DNA of 64,000 nt from Cacajao melanocephalus (GCA_963573385.1 CAUYLG010038325.1:1-64000), one strand, 5' to 3'. Shown: positions 51,924 to 64,000, numbered from the stretch's first letter. The notes: generated from the sequence alone by a model not told the origin. Made by a program: numbers and translations.

Positions 51924-52659
51924 CAATAGACATAGTTTTTACAAGTTTTTAGTTTACTACTGGGAGAATCACCAGATAAAGTCTTTCTCTCTTCTCCAAA
52001 AAGCAATGTTACACAAAACATATATAGAAGCAGCTCTTATAACAGGCGATTGAATAATATTTTTGTAATTTAAGCTCCTACTTAAGGGCTAGAGTAAGTT
52101 TTCTTTATATTAAGGAAGAATAATAAAAACTAACTAGAGGTTGATATTATTAGAGCCTTTCTTTATTTCTTTGTCCTGTTTGTGACTGATCTGTATTGAC
52201 TATACTTTAAAATCACCAGGTAATATAAAATAGGAACTATATTAAAATCCAAAGAAAAAAGATTCTTAAAAAATATTAAATATTTTCCAAGCTTATTTTA
52301 AAATTACAGAACTTTTGATTGTGTTGTTCTTTATATCTTTATCTATAATACAAATTTGCTACAATACATTTCTTTTATATTAAGAAGTAAATGTTTTTAA
52401 ACATCAAAAGGAAACTAAAGTTTTGCAACTAAAAATTTTAATACAATAAAAAATTGAAGCCCCAAAATAGAATTCATCAAAATGATAACGGTGATTATCT
52501 GGTGGCATACAGTTAGGCCTGATCATTTTTCTTCCCTCTAGATTATCATATTCTTTACTTTTCCATGAGTAACATGTTTTATAATACTTTATTTTCATCA
52601 AATGTAACAAATTCATTAATTTAATATGTCTTTTACAATGAAAAAGTAATTCTATTTAT
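51924..52659. other. Unassigned AT-rich DNA
   Basis: No feature recognised. Confidence 0.4.
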
Positions 52660-53165
52660 GTTAGTTACGGTCTCAGCAGGAAATAGAAGAAATCCTCAGA
52701 AAAGTTTACCAGAAAGAGCCCAATGAAAAGTTTATTTAAAGAGGTTTGTGTAGCGCTAGAGGAATTATTTAGAAATGGTGAGACAAGCAGGGATGGGGAA
52801 AGAAAGCTATTAACATTCTGATGTCCTGAAGGAGCTTGGGGAGGAAATGGTGTTTCCAAGGCCCAGAGAAAGATGCAACAACGCTTAAAGGCAGTGCGGC
52901 ATGCACTGTGGCTGAGGGGCAGTCACCCTCTGGTGTGTGGTGGGGGTGCAGGGATGGTCTTCCACGTCCTTGTCTTCCGAGACCCTGCCCATGTCTTCCA
53001 TTTGCCTGAACTCAAACAGAGTGAGGGTAAGAGAGCCTAGCAGATGTAGACCATAGAAGTCAGGCTTATGAAGAACACAGCAGGACACACAATTGTGGAG
53101 AATGGGTCTGAGGCTGGCAGGAGGGGAGACAGGCAAAAATAACGAGCACAAATGACGGGCACAGT
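52660..53165. mobile_element. Probable LTR-class repeat, family unassigned
   Basis: 'gttacggtctcagcaggaaa' at the start and 'agcctagcagatgtagacca' then 'cagcaggacacacaattgtg', 'gagaatgggtctgaggctgg' and 'acgagcaca' near the end follow a common human repeat that I remember but cannot name. No internal genes. Confidence 0.5.
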
Positions 53166-53309
53166 CCTCTGTGTATATATCATTCCTGCTGAGTCCATTC
53201 AAGAATGACTTTTCACCTCATTCTGAAATCACTGAACCAGTAACCTACATTATCTTCTGGATTCTATGGCATGCTTGTGCATGCTTATTCTCTGCTTCTC
53301 AGAGAATAC

Positions 53310-54330
53310 AGTACAGTAATCCAGAGCCAAAATAATGACTTGGGCCAGAATGGCAACAGTGATGTGGGTGAGAAGTGAGCCAATCTCAAATATATTTCAA
53401 AAGTGGAGTCAATAGGATTTGCTTGCTGATGGTCAGCCTACAGGAGACAATGGTGTAAGTTAGCTCTTTCGCTTACACAACCAGATGGAAAGTCTGCCAT
53501 TAACTGTGAAAAAGAAAACTCCAAGAGGAGCCAGATTTTGGAAACAGATCAGAAGCAATTTTGAACATATTAGTTTTAGGATTTCTATCAAACATCTAAG
53601 TGGAAATACTGAGCACTCAGTTGGACATCTGTAAGTGTAGAACTCGGGAAAAAGGTCCAGACTGGGAACGGAAACTTGGAAATCATGTTTTGTAGGTGAT
53701 TTATATACCATGTAGTTGAGTGAGATCATGGGGAGATAAGCATAGATAGAGTGATGAAAAGAACCAGGTGCTGAGAACTGCAACACTCCAACATTAAGAA
53801 GGGTGATGAAATAATATGCACAGCTAACCCCTGTGACACGTTTCCCTATGTGAAAATCCTTCACATATACCCCCTAACTTAAAAGCTGAAAAAAAAAAGT
53901 TTAAATTTAAAAAATAAATAAAAATAAAAAAATTTTTTAAAGTGATGGAGATAGGAAGTAACCAATGATGAAAACTGAGAAGGAACAGCTGTGAGGTTGG
54001 AGAAAAATGAGAGTATGCGTTTTACCTGGAAGTCAAATTAAGAAAGTATTTTCAGTGAGAAAAGGTAAAAGATTATATCAAATGCTGCTGATAGGCCAAT
54101 AGGGCAAAGACTAAGAAGCAATTACAGGATTTATCAAACAGAGTTTCTGGTAATCTTGAGAAGAGCAATTTTTATTGAAGTGGTGGATCTGAAAGCCTAA
54201 TTTGGGTGAATTCAGGGAAAAACAGAAAGAAAACGTAGAAACAATGTTTACTATAGATAATTCTTTTGAGGAGATTTCCTTTCAAAGGCTCGAAATGAGA
54301 TGGTTAAGTGAAAAATGAGGTCAAGATATA
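53310..54330 (-). mobile_element. L2 LINE, antisense, split by an L1 end
   Basis: 'caaaagtggagtcaatagga', 'tttctatcaaacatctaagt', 'gcactcagttggacatctgt', 'gaactgcaacactccaacat', then, past the L1 piece, 'aaatgctgctgataggccaa' and 'agaagagcaatttttattga' are the L2 antisense words in order. The 134-codon minus-strand frame at 53460-53864 lies in the L2 coding orientation but contains no intact L2 domain. Confidence 0.85.
53815..53938 (+). mobile_element. Very short L1 3' UTR insertion in L2
   Basis: About 85 bp of L1 3' end ('cagctaacccctgtgacacg', 'tccttcacatataccccct') plus an A/T-rich tail of about 45 bp. L2 text continues on both sides (aagaagggtgatgaa before, aaagtgatggagatagg after), and the similar words agggtgatgaa and aaagtgatgga could be the target duplication. 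Confidence 0.8.
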
Positions 54331-56139
54331 TAAGTTTATTTATTTTAAAGATGGGAAACATAACGGAATGTTTGTATAGTGATGAAAAATACTCCGTTCT
54401 CTTAAGTCAAGTATTCCTCAAGGTATCAGAATAGCTGACAGAATTTTCTGGAAAAAAAAAATATACCTGCATCTATTCATAAATTCTCTTAAGATTTTGA
54501 GAGCTAGTCTGGTCTCTAAGGAACTGATTTTAATCTTTGCCATCTCTAAATTAGACAACTTTAGAGAGTAGAGCAATAAATAACATTTCCGATGTCTTAC
54601 AGCATCAATTGATGTTGGCCAGCATGACAGTTTCTAGTAATTGAAGAACCCATGATTGACTTAGTTCTGCCTCCTCCACACTCTGTTTCTGAAATGTGAA
54701 GGATGCCTAGAAGGAAAGAGGCTGTGCAGACGAAGATGGGAGGGGAAGCCAAACATAACCTCCAGACAATTCCTACTTAAATGTCAAGTTGACTGCATTT
54801 GGAAGCTTTTGATTTAATCAAAACCAAAACTTTTATGCTCCCTAGTTCACTTATCTGGATTATACTTCATGCAATGAGAAAAAGAAGAAATGCAGCAAGT
54901 CAAAAACAACATTGATTTTTTTTTAATTTTTCTGATTTCTCCCATTACTATCTTAGATATGAGGGAAAGGGGGAATCCATATGTCACTCTGGAGTCCTAT
55001 GTCCTTTTTCTGGATAAGGCTTTCTCTTCTTGTCTCTCCTGTCTCTGGACAGATTCTTTCCATTTCTGTACAGCTACATTTCCTGATAAAACACAAACTG
55101 AATCGGGGTGAAATTGCAAGGAAGACATGGAACTCAGTCTGGACAATTATTAAACTCAGATGTAATAAGCAAGGAACCATGTAAGCCATGGGCAAGCTGC
55201 TGATCCCAGGGAAATGAGGAGTTGATTAGTATGGTCCTAGGGTTAACAACTAGGGAAAATGAGAAAAATGATTAACAACAAGAAAGCATGGAACAGTGTC
55301 ATTCCCCGCTGGGTCCTAACAGCCAAGTAGCTAAGGAGTCCGCCCAGATTGGATTCCACTTTTCTTTGCTCCCTACATTCAATCTGTCACCAACTCCATA
55401 GCCAACAACTTTGGACTTTTCTTGGAACACTTTTCTTTTGTATTTCTGCAATCTCAGGAAAGCTCAAGCCCTCCCAGCCTTGTAGCTTGATGCCTGGATT
55501 TGCCTTGGATAAAGGTATCTCCAGATGTCTCTGACCAAAGAAGCATTTGCACAGCAACAAGAATGTGCATGTGCAATTTAATCTATTTCCAAGTGCTTCC
55601 AAAATCAATTTAGAGTCCTGGTCTTGAGCTTTTGCATTTTCTATCATTCCTTGTTTCTGTCACCAAGTTCCTCTTCAGAAAACCTTCATCAGTTAATGAC
55701 TTCTCTCTTTGACCCCCACTTTCTCTTCTCTTCTGGGCCCCAACTCAGATCTGACTGGCTTTATCTGAGCTATCTAGTACCTTCTTAGAGATCAGGTATA
55801 CTCACAACTCTGGTTAATATGATTCCATAATAACATTTTAATAACCCCATAAATGCTGTACACATGAAGTAGAGAGCAAGCACTTCAGGGAAAAAAAAAT
55901 CCACATCGTTTATCATTACGGTAAATTAATGGGTAAAAGGCATTAAACATAACTTATGCAGGCAGAAGCATGTCTACATAAACCTTAGCTCATCAGCATT
56001 CTGAGCCAAGGAGTAAAATATTTAGCAAAGAAATTATAATCCTTTCTGCATAATAACAAAATACCATTGCCTTGGCTCAGTGAGAAAATTCAGAGAGGAA
56101 ATGTCTGGAGTAGAATGGGCTGGTGGCCATTTTATCAAA
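54331..56139. other. Unassigned DNA
   Basis: No feature recognised over 1.8 kb. Frames at 54890-55195 and 55349-55647 run on both strands over the same bases and have no recognisable domain. Confidence 0.4.
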
Positions 56140-56450
56140 CACTCACTCCTTTGTCTACATCTACTGAAACTTTACAGCATGGCCTAGGAGGCTCCCTCAG
56201 TTTAGTTCCTGGCTATCTCTCCAGCCTCCCCCACCACAGTTTCTCTACATGTACCCTATGCTCAAACCAGCTCCCTGGATTCTAATACCCTTCTAAGTTG
56301 GTCACACAGTCCTTTATGGCTGGTTTTCCCTTAGATCCCTTTTTTACTTAATCAATACCTATGCAACTTTCAAGATTCAACTCAAATGGCACCTCTTCAG
56401 TAAAGCCTTCTGAACGGCACATCTCCTAGCAGGCACCAAGTACCGACAAC
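56140..56450 (+). mobile_element. L2 LINE fragment
   Basis: 'tttacagcatggcctaggag', 'ggctatctctccagcctccc', 'ctatgctcaaaccagctccc' and 'aagattcaactcaaatggca' with 'cctcttcagtaaagccttct' follow L2 order in the plus sense. Confidence 0.75.
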
Positions 56451-57094
56451 AGGCACTCACAGAAGACTTGTGGATTGAATAATTACATTTTAGATCTGTT
56501 TGACTTAATTTCTTTCTAGACCTCTTAACTATAAAGTTACTTTGGAATTCATTCGAAACAAACCTCAATCCAAAGTCCTATGCTAAACATATAACAATGA
56601 ACTTAGGAGTGTTTCATGTTGCTGTGGGAACTTCTTCATCTCATTACTGTGTACACTTAGTTGGGTAATGGGACAAAAAAATCAAACTCTTAGCCTGTAC
56701 TCTAATGTTACTGTGCAGATATAATTCAAATTGTGCAATCCTAAAACATTAAACCCATGCTTTAAATGCATTGCTATTGGTCCTTACCACTTTATGAAAG
56801 TCAAAGAAACCCTTTTGTAAAATAAACACTTCCTAATGTAAACTTTCATTTTCAAATGTATCTAGCTTGTACATTTAAACTTTGGCAAACCCTTCTTCCT
56901 CATATTGGGATCCGCCATCATTTTTGCTTATAATTTAGAACAGGAATCTGAGTGTGCAAATTTTTAAAAGGTAATACAATAGGATAATTTGCAAGAATAT
57001 ATAAAACTGAGCAAAGGATTCCTAGTTATTCTCATTCCTCCCTTAAAAATAAGAAAACAAAACCAAAAAATTATACAATAAAGGGTTAAAATGC
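56451..57094. other. Unassigned DNA
   Basis: No feature recognised. Confidence 0.4.
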
Positions 57095-57285
57095 ACTATT
57101 ATCTATTGCATTTAATCTCTATAGAATCACTACAAAGTAGGCAAGGAAATTATTATTATAACTATTTCAGAGATGGAGAAAGTGGAATCCAAAGACAGGT
57201 GAAACAAAGAAAACCCAGGTTATGTAGTTGCAAAACTAAGACAAAGCCATGCCTATGGACTTCTGGTCCTATGCTATTTTAGAAC
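57095..57285 (-). mobile_element. MIR SINE, antisense
   Basis: 'gcatttaatctctatagaat', 'tattattataactatttcag', 'agatggagaaagtggaatcc' and 'gttatgtagttgcaaaacta' are reversed MIR words in order. Confidence 0.7.
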
Positions 57286-57524
57286 TCTTCTACAAAGGAG
57301 AAAGCCAATTCCAGTCATAGCCATAACATTTGCAATCTGCCTTGATTTCTGAAATCTCCACTTCAATGAGCTTGAGTGAGTAGAAGTTTAATCTATCAGC
57401 GAAAGAGAAATGTTTACTCAGGGAAGCTTGGTAAGAATAACATTATCATAAGTCACTGTAAATAGGGGGTCTTCACTTAAAAAAACTCATATAACATATG
57501 AAATGGGATATTACTCACATAATT

Positions 57525-57690
57525 ATCATCCTCAACATAAAAAATATCGATACATGCCAGAAACTGTATCTTTATTTCAACTTTCATGACAACCTGCAAG
57601 GTAAGTAATAGTGTTCATATTTTATAGATGAGAAATTGAGTCTGAGAGAAGTTACTAAATTATCCAAGCTGACATGGAAAATGCACGAGT
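57525..57690 (-). mobile_element. MIR SINE, antisense
   Basis: 'tacatgccagaaactgtatc', 'attttatagatgagaaattg', 'agtctgagagaagttactaa' and 'attatccaagctgacatgg' match reversed MIR. Confidence 0.8.
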
Positions 57691-57800
57691 GTCAGCTTGG
57701 CGTTATGCCTAGAACAGTGAATGCTCTTGATAAACATTTCTGAGTGAATGAATGGCTGAATGAATGAATGAATGGCTGAATGAATGAATGAATGAATGAA
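57691..57800 (+). mobile_element. L2/MIR-type 3' tail with (TGAA)n
   Basis: 'ttatgcctagaacagtgaat' and 'gataaacatttctgagtgaa' give the shared L2/MIR 3' end, followed by about twelve tgaa units broken by two ggc interruptions. Confidence 0.8.
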
Positions 57801-59444
57801 GTGAAAAAGCCACAGTTTGATTCAGGTGTGCTTGCTTCTAAAGGTCATATGTTTTTCCCAAATGTCATATGCTTCACTTTATAAGTAAATGTATTACTGG
57901 CTTCTCTCAAAGAAAAAATGTCCCCCACAAGCATCTAAAATAACTACTAAGTTGCAAACAAATTTTCAGAACATGATCTGCTATGTAAAGTGAGAAAAGC
58001 TTTGATTATAAAATATACTTCACACTGTTGGCCGTAAGATTACTCAGGTCTGAGTTCCTCCACTGTCTCTCATCAGTCAGTTGCCTTATCTGGATATGGG
58101 TAGAATTTTAGGTTGGTTGATTTGTGAGTTACCCCAGGACCCCTTTCTCCTTTGGTTCCTCTGACTTCACCACCATTCCCTCTGGCATCTCTTCCTAACT
58201 CTCTAAGTTTCTACTTAAAACATTCAAACAAATGCCTCTGGGTAAGCTCTGTCTACAGGCTTCTGGGTAGGGATCATGAGCAGCTTCAAGAAGATTGTTA
58301 TTTCCAATAAGGAGAGGTGGCCAGTGTCAGGTAAATGCAACCCATTTTATCACACAACGACAAAAAGTGTGTTTACTTGCAATAAATGGAACAAAGCAAG
58401 AATGAAAAGCTCTTGCAAAATAAAGAATTCCCAAAGGGCAATCAGTAGGTATGGTAAAACAGCAACCTCTTTAAAAGCAGGAGTTTGTCTTCCGTATCCC
58501 TGGGTCCCTTGCTACAGTCAAATTCTCAGAAAGCAAAGACAAGCTCGCAAACAAAGAGGAAAATGGAGAAAAGGAAGTCAGGCCACTGTAACACGCTCAC
58601 TGTCGACCTTCATGTGGACAGTTCATCCTCCTGCAAGCAGGCCCAGCAGGTAGCCCTGCTTCTTCCCTATTTTCACCAAGGGTCTTCAAATCTATTATTG
58701 TAAAATACAGTGATTCCATAAACTCTTTGACTCTATCTTCTAACCTCACATGTTGTCAGGAGATAAAGAACCCAGCATGTCTGGGAAGGCTCACATGAGG
58801 GTGAACAAGTACAAAAGACCTAGGAGACACATGGGAACATGGGGCATGGGTAGGAAGTCAAGATAAAACATGTTCTTGTAGAACACCAGTCCAATAGAAG
58901 ACAAGCCACAGACAGCAGGTCATGAGCAGATAAAGTCGTAGCTCAAAATTACAATCCATAAACCTTTTTGGCCTAATACTCTGTTGTGCAAAACCACTGC
59001 ACCAACAGCCTGAAAGCACATCATACTTTATCATCATCATGAATTGGGCTCTCTCCAGATAGAAGAAAACAGCAATGCAATCTGGTGTTTGCACAGAAAA
59101 CACAGCAGCAGAAAAAGCGGGAGGTACACCCCAGAACACCTGCTCAGTGACATTGCCTCAGAAACAGTCAAGCACTCAAAGGATGGAAACATCTGTGTGC
59201 AGCTCCACATGCCAGGAGCCTTGAATTGCAGGATGGGGGAGCCCAGTGAGAGGCAGGGAGTCAGAAACAAAATGATTTGGATAATGTGGGAGGAGATTTG
59301 CCTAGAAGAAAGACACAGAGGTCAGGGAAGCAGAGGAAGGGTTTCTGGACACACTGTTTTGGTACGCTTTCAGCACAAATGATGAATGTGGCTTTTCTGG
59401 AAAAACAATCAACACCCTGTGCTCTATGAAACAATTCAGAGAGC
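57801..59444. other. Unassigned DNA
   Basis: No gene recognised. A 125-codon frame at 58276-58653 is very basic (many K and R in its second half) but has no recognisable motif; frames of 93-112 codons at 58858-59584 overlap on both strands. Confidence 0.4.
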
Positions 59445-59570
59445 ACAAAGACCATGTTTACTGCTGAATGGTTAGATAATTTGCCCCAAGTCACAGGTTG
59501 TAAGTAGAAGCTAAGGAAGATCCAGGTCACTGACCAGCAACTCTTGCTGGTTCCTCTACCCAACACTTGA
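59445..59570 (-). mobile_element. MIR fragment, antisense
   Basis: 'gataatttgccccaagtcac', 'aggttgtaagtagaagctaa' and 'gatccaggtcactgaccagc' match reversed MIR. Confidence 0.65.
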
Positions 59571-59589
59571 GGCCCTGGCAGCATTTACA

Positions 59590-60200
59590 GTAACAGTAAG
59601 TCTCTTATACCTGAAAAGTTCTTCTCCTTTGGCTTCTATAAGTCCTCTCTTTCAATGTTCTCCTATTCCTCTTACCAGTTCTCCCCAGTCTCCGTCTCCT
59701 ACTTATCTCTAACATATTCTCCATGCCCCTGTTATATCCCACATGAATATTAGCAAGAGAGTTAATATTTTCCCTAGATGATGTACCTCCTTCTATCTGC
59801 TTACACCTGTTTGCTGATGACTCCTAAACTACTATAGCAAATCAAACCCTTTCCTTAGCCCTAGATCGTTATGACTAACACCCATTTTCACATCTTCACA
59901 GGTATTTGCATCAATATTTGCCAAACTAAGCTCACACATAACTTGACCAGCCAAAGCAGACTGGCCAACCCACATTTCTGGAGGCTACCTCCTCCGATTT
60001 CACTCCCAGCTGCATGGGATATGCCTTTGGGCTCCCATGATCTCCAAGGCATAACTTTGATGAAGTTCTTACCATAGCACATTTTGTTTGTTTGTTTACT
60101 ACTCTCCCCAATGGACTGTGAGCTGCTCAAGGATTAAAAATGTCTTATTCGTGTGGATGTAAATATAAGGTAGGTAGTTAATATTTCTTGAAGGAATAAA
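59590..60200 (+). mobile_element. L2 LINE 3' portion
   Basis: 'gatgatgtacctccttctat', 'cacctgtttgctgatgactc' with 'ctaaact', 'catcaatatttgccaaacta' and 'gactgtgagctgctcaagga' follow L2; the middle has small deletions. The frame 59871-60077 is part of it. Confidence 0.7.
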
Positions 60201-61014
60201 TGCAGAGCCTAATTTAGGTAGAGGAACCACTGTAGCAGGTAACACAATCCAGAAGTCATTTTCTGTGCATCTTTTCTCTCACTCTCAATTCTGATTACTT
60301 ACCTCCTAAATAACATGTGAACATTTTGTACATTTCCATTTTTAACCAGGTTCCCCCTCTCCTGCTTCAACTCTGGAAGATGCAAAGTCAGTTACTGAGT
60401 GGAGAATGGATTAAAAACCTTCAGAGGTAAATACAGAAGAAGCCAATCAAACCTCTCTGTACACAAAGGCCATTGCCCCAAAAAAGTTACAAAGCAAAGG
60501 AGAAAAACAAAATTAATTTTAAATATGCATGTAGTTTTGATTATCAATGGGAGTAATCTTCCTAAGTATTGAACTAAGACTGTTTAGGGGACTAGAATGA
60601 CCATAGGATGTTTAATTCCCAAACAACAACCAGAGAAGCCATGGAAGCTTCTTTATATTTTATCTGAAGAAAAGGGGAAAAGCTGCCCCATAGACTGAAT
60701 TTGAAGAAACACAGAGACTAAAATGAAGTTACTATGTGAGTACGCTCTGTACATCCTGATTCTCCACAACATTTACCAAATTTGAATGAAACTATTAAGA
60801 GCTTCATTGAGCTATCGTTAAAAAGTTAGCATAATTCCATGGTTTATAGGCATTTATTTAAAATTATTTTGATTTGGCAGCTTTCGAGTTATGAAACCAA
60901 TATTCCCCTCCCCACATCTATGCCCCAAACAATTTGTGGGCCCTTGTAAAGCATATGGGTCCTAGGCATTGCACCTGCAAAGCCTAAACAATAAAGCTGC
61001 ATTGACTCATTGCA
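60201..61014. other. Unassigned DNA
   Basis: No feature recognised. Confidence 0.4.
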
Positions 61015-61605
61015 TTCACTCAACCAAAGCACACTTCCAAAATATAAATCTTATCATGCCCTATCCCTATTTAAAATCCTTCCATTAGTCCTAATCACCT
61101 ACAGGAAAAAGTCTCAATATTCCTAAATGGGCAAACATGACATTCACAGCCCGCCCCTACCCCCTTCTCCAGCTGCATCTCTTTTCACTACCTGCCATCA
61201 TGTACCACCATTGCTGGAATATATGCAAATGCAAACACCATGGTACTTTCCACCTTCACTACTTTGAAGTGTTTTTACATTATCTGGAATATTCTTTCCT
61301 GTATCATGTATCAAGTGAAATGCTATACCTCTTTTTAAGACTTTCTGAGGATAGCACCAACTTCTGAAACCTTGAATCTCCTTTCCCAACTCTCATTATA
61401 ATTTACCAGCCATTGTCCTATTGTTGCTTTTATTATATTCTACGACTGAAATATTTGTTATATGTCTGCCTTCACATCTAGACTGGGAGCTTCTTGAAGT
61501 CAGGGAATAAATTTTTTTCAAATTTGTTTCTCAAGCATTTAACCTAAAACTTGGACACATATGAAGTACTGAATATACTTTTGTTGAATAAATAAATAAA
61601 AGAAT
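61015..61605 (+). mobile_element. L2 LINE 3' portion
   Basis: 'aatcttatcatgccctatcc', 'atttaaaatccttccattag', 'ccttctccagctgcatctct', 'ggaatattctttcctgtatc', 'gactgggagcttcttgaagt' and the end 'ttttgttgaataaataaata' are all in L2 order. Confidence 0.92.
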
Positions 61606-61619
61606 ATAGTTGCCTATAC

Positions 61620-62060
61620 CAGTGACACAAATTTTAGTGAGATCTGTCCAGTAAAGAACACACATATTAAAAGAAGGCTTAGGCCAAATTACTCAAAAAG
61701 ACTTTAAGAGAAGTTCAAATGTGTGATTACGTAAACCACTTTAAACCCCAGAGAACGTGAGGGAGATATAGAAAATTATAGAAGAGCAAATATTATTACA
61801 GGATAAAAAAGGGTAAGGTTGATTCTGTAATCTAGAGATAGGTTCTCTTGACATCAACTTCTGGCAAGATTCTATAAAATATTATTGAATCAATTATGTC
61901 TGTTTTCATAGACTCTATAGAGGAAACGACAATTACTGGGAACCAGCACTACATTCCAAAAAAAGTCATGTCTAAAATCACTACTTATTTTTTCCTTCTT
62001 AAAGTTACTAGTCCAATAATTTGATGAGGTAGTGTAAATGAAAATTTGTTGAAACACTTA
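61620..62060 (+). mobile_element. CR1/L3 LINE relic
   Basis: 'ccagcactacattccaaaaa' followed by 'agtcatgtctaaaatcacta' and 'aaagttactagtccaataat' tracks the CR1/L3 segment that lies upstream of the reverse-transcriptase core. Too decayed to read as protein. Confidence 0.5.
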
Positions 62061-62539
62061 TTTGGATCATTTTAATACCTTTTAAGCAAGAAAATATGCT
62101 GAAACATGAGTTAATTCAAGTAGTATTCCATAAGAAAACCTCCTTCTCTCTACCCATGCCATAAATCCATCTCCCAGTAACAAACAACAGCAGTCTACCA
62201 CCAGGAAAGGATGAGAGGAGGCATAAGACTTCCTCTGGGATGGATACATAATATAGCTTATGGTAGAGCTGGAACACTGAGAAAAAGCTTCTAGCACCAT
62301 TCCTTACCCAAAGTACAAGGTAAAAGCAGTTCACTATTAGAGAGCTTTGAAGGCTTATTACACTAGAGATAATCATTGTAACAACAACCACACACACAAA
62401 AAAATCCAGCTGAAATATTTACCAGACTGATTAAATTCTCTATATAATGGCCTAACAGAGATGTACCCACTTCCTTTTGTAAATAATATTTACTTCAGTC
62501 TCTTCTGTTCTTCAACATGTCATTTCTAACATTCAAGCA
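62061..62539. other. Unassigned DNA
   Basis: No feature recognised. A 93-codon minus-strand frame at 62116-62397 has hydrophobic stretches but no known motif. Confidence 0.4.
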
Positions 62540-63240
62540 AAAAAATTATGAGACTAACAGAAAATATAGAAAATAACCCATTGTCAAGAGATAAAGTAGT
62601 CAGTATAACCAGACTCAGAGATGACTGGAACTATCAGACAACAAAATTAAAATAACTACAATCAATATCTTAAAGGATCTAGAGGAGTGGTCAGCAAACA
62701 ATGACCCATGGGCCAAATTCAGATTACTGCTTGTCTTCATAAGTAAAGTTTTATAGAACACAGCCACACCCATTCATTTCTGATTACTTATGGATATCTT
62801 TGCACCACAATGGCAGAGTTTAATAGTTCTGAGGCCATAGTGCCATTAAAGCCTAAAATATTTATTATCTTGCCCTTTACAAAAACAAACTTTGCTAACC
62901 TCTTGTCTAATGGAAATGTTTGACAATTTGCATAAACAAATACAGACTCTCAGTAGAGAAATGAAAACAATGAATTAAAAATCACGTCAAATGAATTCTT
63001 TCAATGGGCTCTTCAGTAGAGTGAAAACAGCATAGGAATAAATTGATGAGCTTGAAAAATATGTCAACATCAATAGAAATTATCCAAATTGAAACACAAG
63101 ATAAAAAACAGAGAGGAAAAAAACAAAACCTAAGAGCACTGTGACATCAAATGGTCAACAGAAGTGTAATTGGAGCTCCCAATAAAGATGTAACAGAGCA
63201 TAGGAATCATTTGAAGTGAAAATGAAAAATAATTTAGCAA
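62540..63240 (+). mobile_element. HAL1 / L1M5-type sequence
   Basis: 'gactggaactatcagacaac', 'aaaataactacaatcaatat' and 'cttaaaggatctagagg' before the MITE, then 'tgagcttgaaaaatatgtca', 'gaaacacaagataaaaaaca' and 'gaagtgtaattggagctccc' after it, follow the HAL1/L1M5 ORF1-region wording. Confidence 0.7.
62686..62905 (+). mobile_element. MER58-type hAT MITE inside HAL1
   Basis: Begins agtggtcagcaaacaatgac and ends aaactttgctaacctcttg, which are decayed terminal inverted repeats, with 'acagccacacccattcattt' and 'taaagcctaaaatatttatt' inside. Flanks tctagagg (62678-62685) and tctaatgg (62906-62913) share 6 of 8 bases, as expected of an old hAT duplication. The family number is from memory. Confidence 0.85.
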
Positions 63241-64000
63241 GTACCGTCATTTTCAACTTTAGTTGGTTAAATCATCATACCAGTTAGCCTGGGAGGGGGC
63301 TAATTAAGGGGAAAACATAACTTGGACAGAAGTCTAGTATACAACAGAATTCTGACTTACCTCTTGTTCTGTATACATTTTGATATTAGTATCCGATGAT
63401 ATGTATGAAAATATGGGTTTACTAATCAATATTTTGATAACATTGATCTAGGAACAGAATAAAACACAGTGAGTGAAAGAATCAGAATCAGTGGTGTCTA
63501 GATAGGCTTGCTAGTGCAATGGGCCAACCTGCAAATGTCATCACAACATTAAAATATAATGTATAAGTATGAAAAAGAGGCATAAGATTTAGCTTAATTA
63601 CATTACATATCCAAGATATAGTGGATTTACATAAAAATGAGTCCAATATAAACAAATATCTGTGTTGAATGTGATTCCCAAGTAAGTAAACATATGCTCA
63701 AGTGATATTCACAGAGGCACAGAATTTAAAGCAACCAATATGGATTCTATTTATAGCCTGTGACTTGACTATTAAAATTGGTGGGCCATTTGACAACCAC
63801 ATTCTTAATAAGCAAATATATTATGTTGAAATATCAGAGGCAAGAATGAGAGAGAAGATAGGAAACCATGTCAATGGAGCAAGAAATATTTAACTTAGAG
63901 AAAAAAAATCAGTGCAGCCAAGACATTGAACAATCCTCATATGTAGAAGAGGAATTATGTTGCACGGCTTCTGGAGACAAAATTAAAACATAAATAGATT
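63241..64000. other. Unassigned AT-rich DNA to the window end
   Basis: No feature recognised. A 63-codon frame at 63702-63893 has no recognisable domain. Confidence 0.4.

Noticed and set aside
53460..53864. 134-codon minus-strand frame
   Set aside because: It lies inside an L2 read in the L2 sense orientation and crosses the L1 insertion; no intact reverse-transcriptase or endonuclease motif.
58276..58653. 125-codon basic frame
   Set aside because: No motif, no retrogene signs, and a second overlapping frame (58485-58703) of similar openness; length within chance for this much sequence.

Overview
This window is nuclear DNA from a primate, most likely human. The evidence is a set of dimeric Alu elements, L1PA/L1PB-type L1 3' ends and MST/THE1-type MaLR LTRs, on top of older mammalian repeats (L2, MIR, CR1/L3, HAL1, MER5, MER20, MER58, MLT1). 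The sequence is visibly AT-rich, has few Alus and many L2 copies, as expected for a gene-poor region or a long intron. I found no protein-coding gene, no complete functional RNA gene and no CpG island. The longest open frames (164, 137, 134, 134 and 125 codons) either lie in repeats or resemble no protein I recognise. There is no prokaryotic, CRISPR or defence-type system here.

Layout. 0-8 kb: an L1 3' end, an antisense L2, an LTR, a MER20, a HAL1/L1M stretch and a second LTR. 8-15.7 kb: an old L1M copy interrupted by a Tigger-like piece with a (TG)n run, an MST solo LTR and an 830-bp solo LTR, followed by another L1M relic and an MST-type LTR split by an Alu. 15.7-30 kb: mostly unassigned DNA with L2, MIR and Alu copies, an L1+Alu pair and a purine-rich microsatellite. 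30-46 kb: an MLT1 LTR, an Alu, MIRs, a long L2, a CR1/L3 relic with a degraded reverse-transcriptase motif, three MER5-type MITEs in a row, another MST LTR and a young L1 with an inverted 5' segment. 46.8-50.6 kb: a pile-up of L1 fragments in both orientations that contains a 3'-truncated, tail-less 7SK RNA pseudogene. 51-64 kb: an Alu, L2, MIR and CR1/L3 copies, and a HAL1-like stretch split by a MER58-type MITE.

How the parts relate. Nothing here works together as a pathway; what the sequence records is the order of insertions. Several nested insertions can be ordered from target-site duplications: 5 bp for LTRs (gatgc, cacac, gcaag), 8 bp for hAT MITEs and longer ones for L1 and Alu. Family names come from memory of consensus sequences without a database search, so the class (L1, L2, MIR, Alu, LTR, hAT) is more certain than the subfamily. 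Boundaries of old repeats are accurate to tens of bases. Stretches marked as unassigned may still hold repeats too decayed to see by eye.
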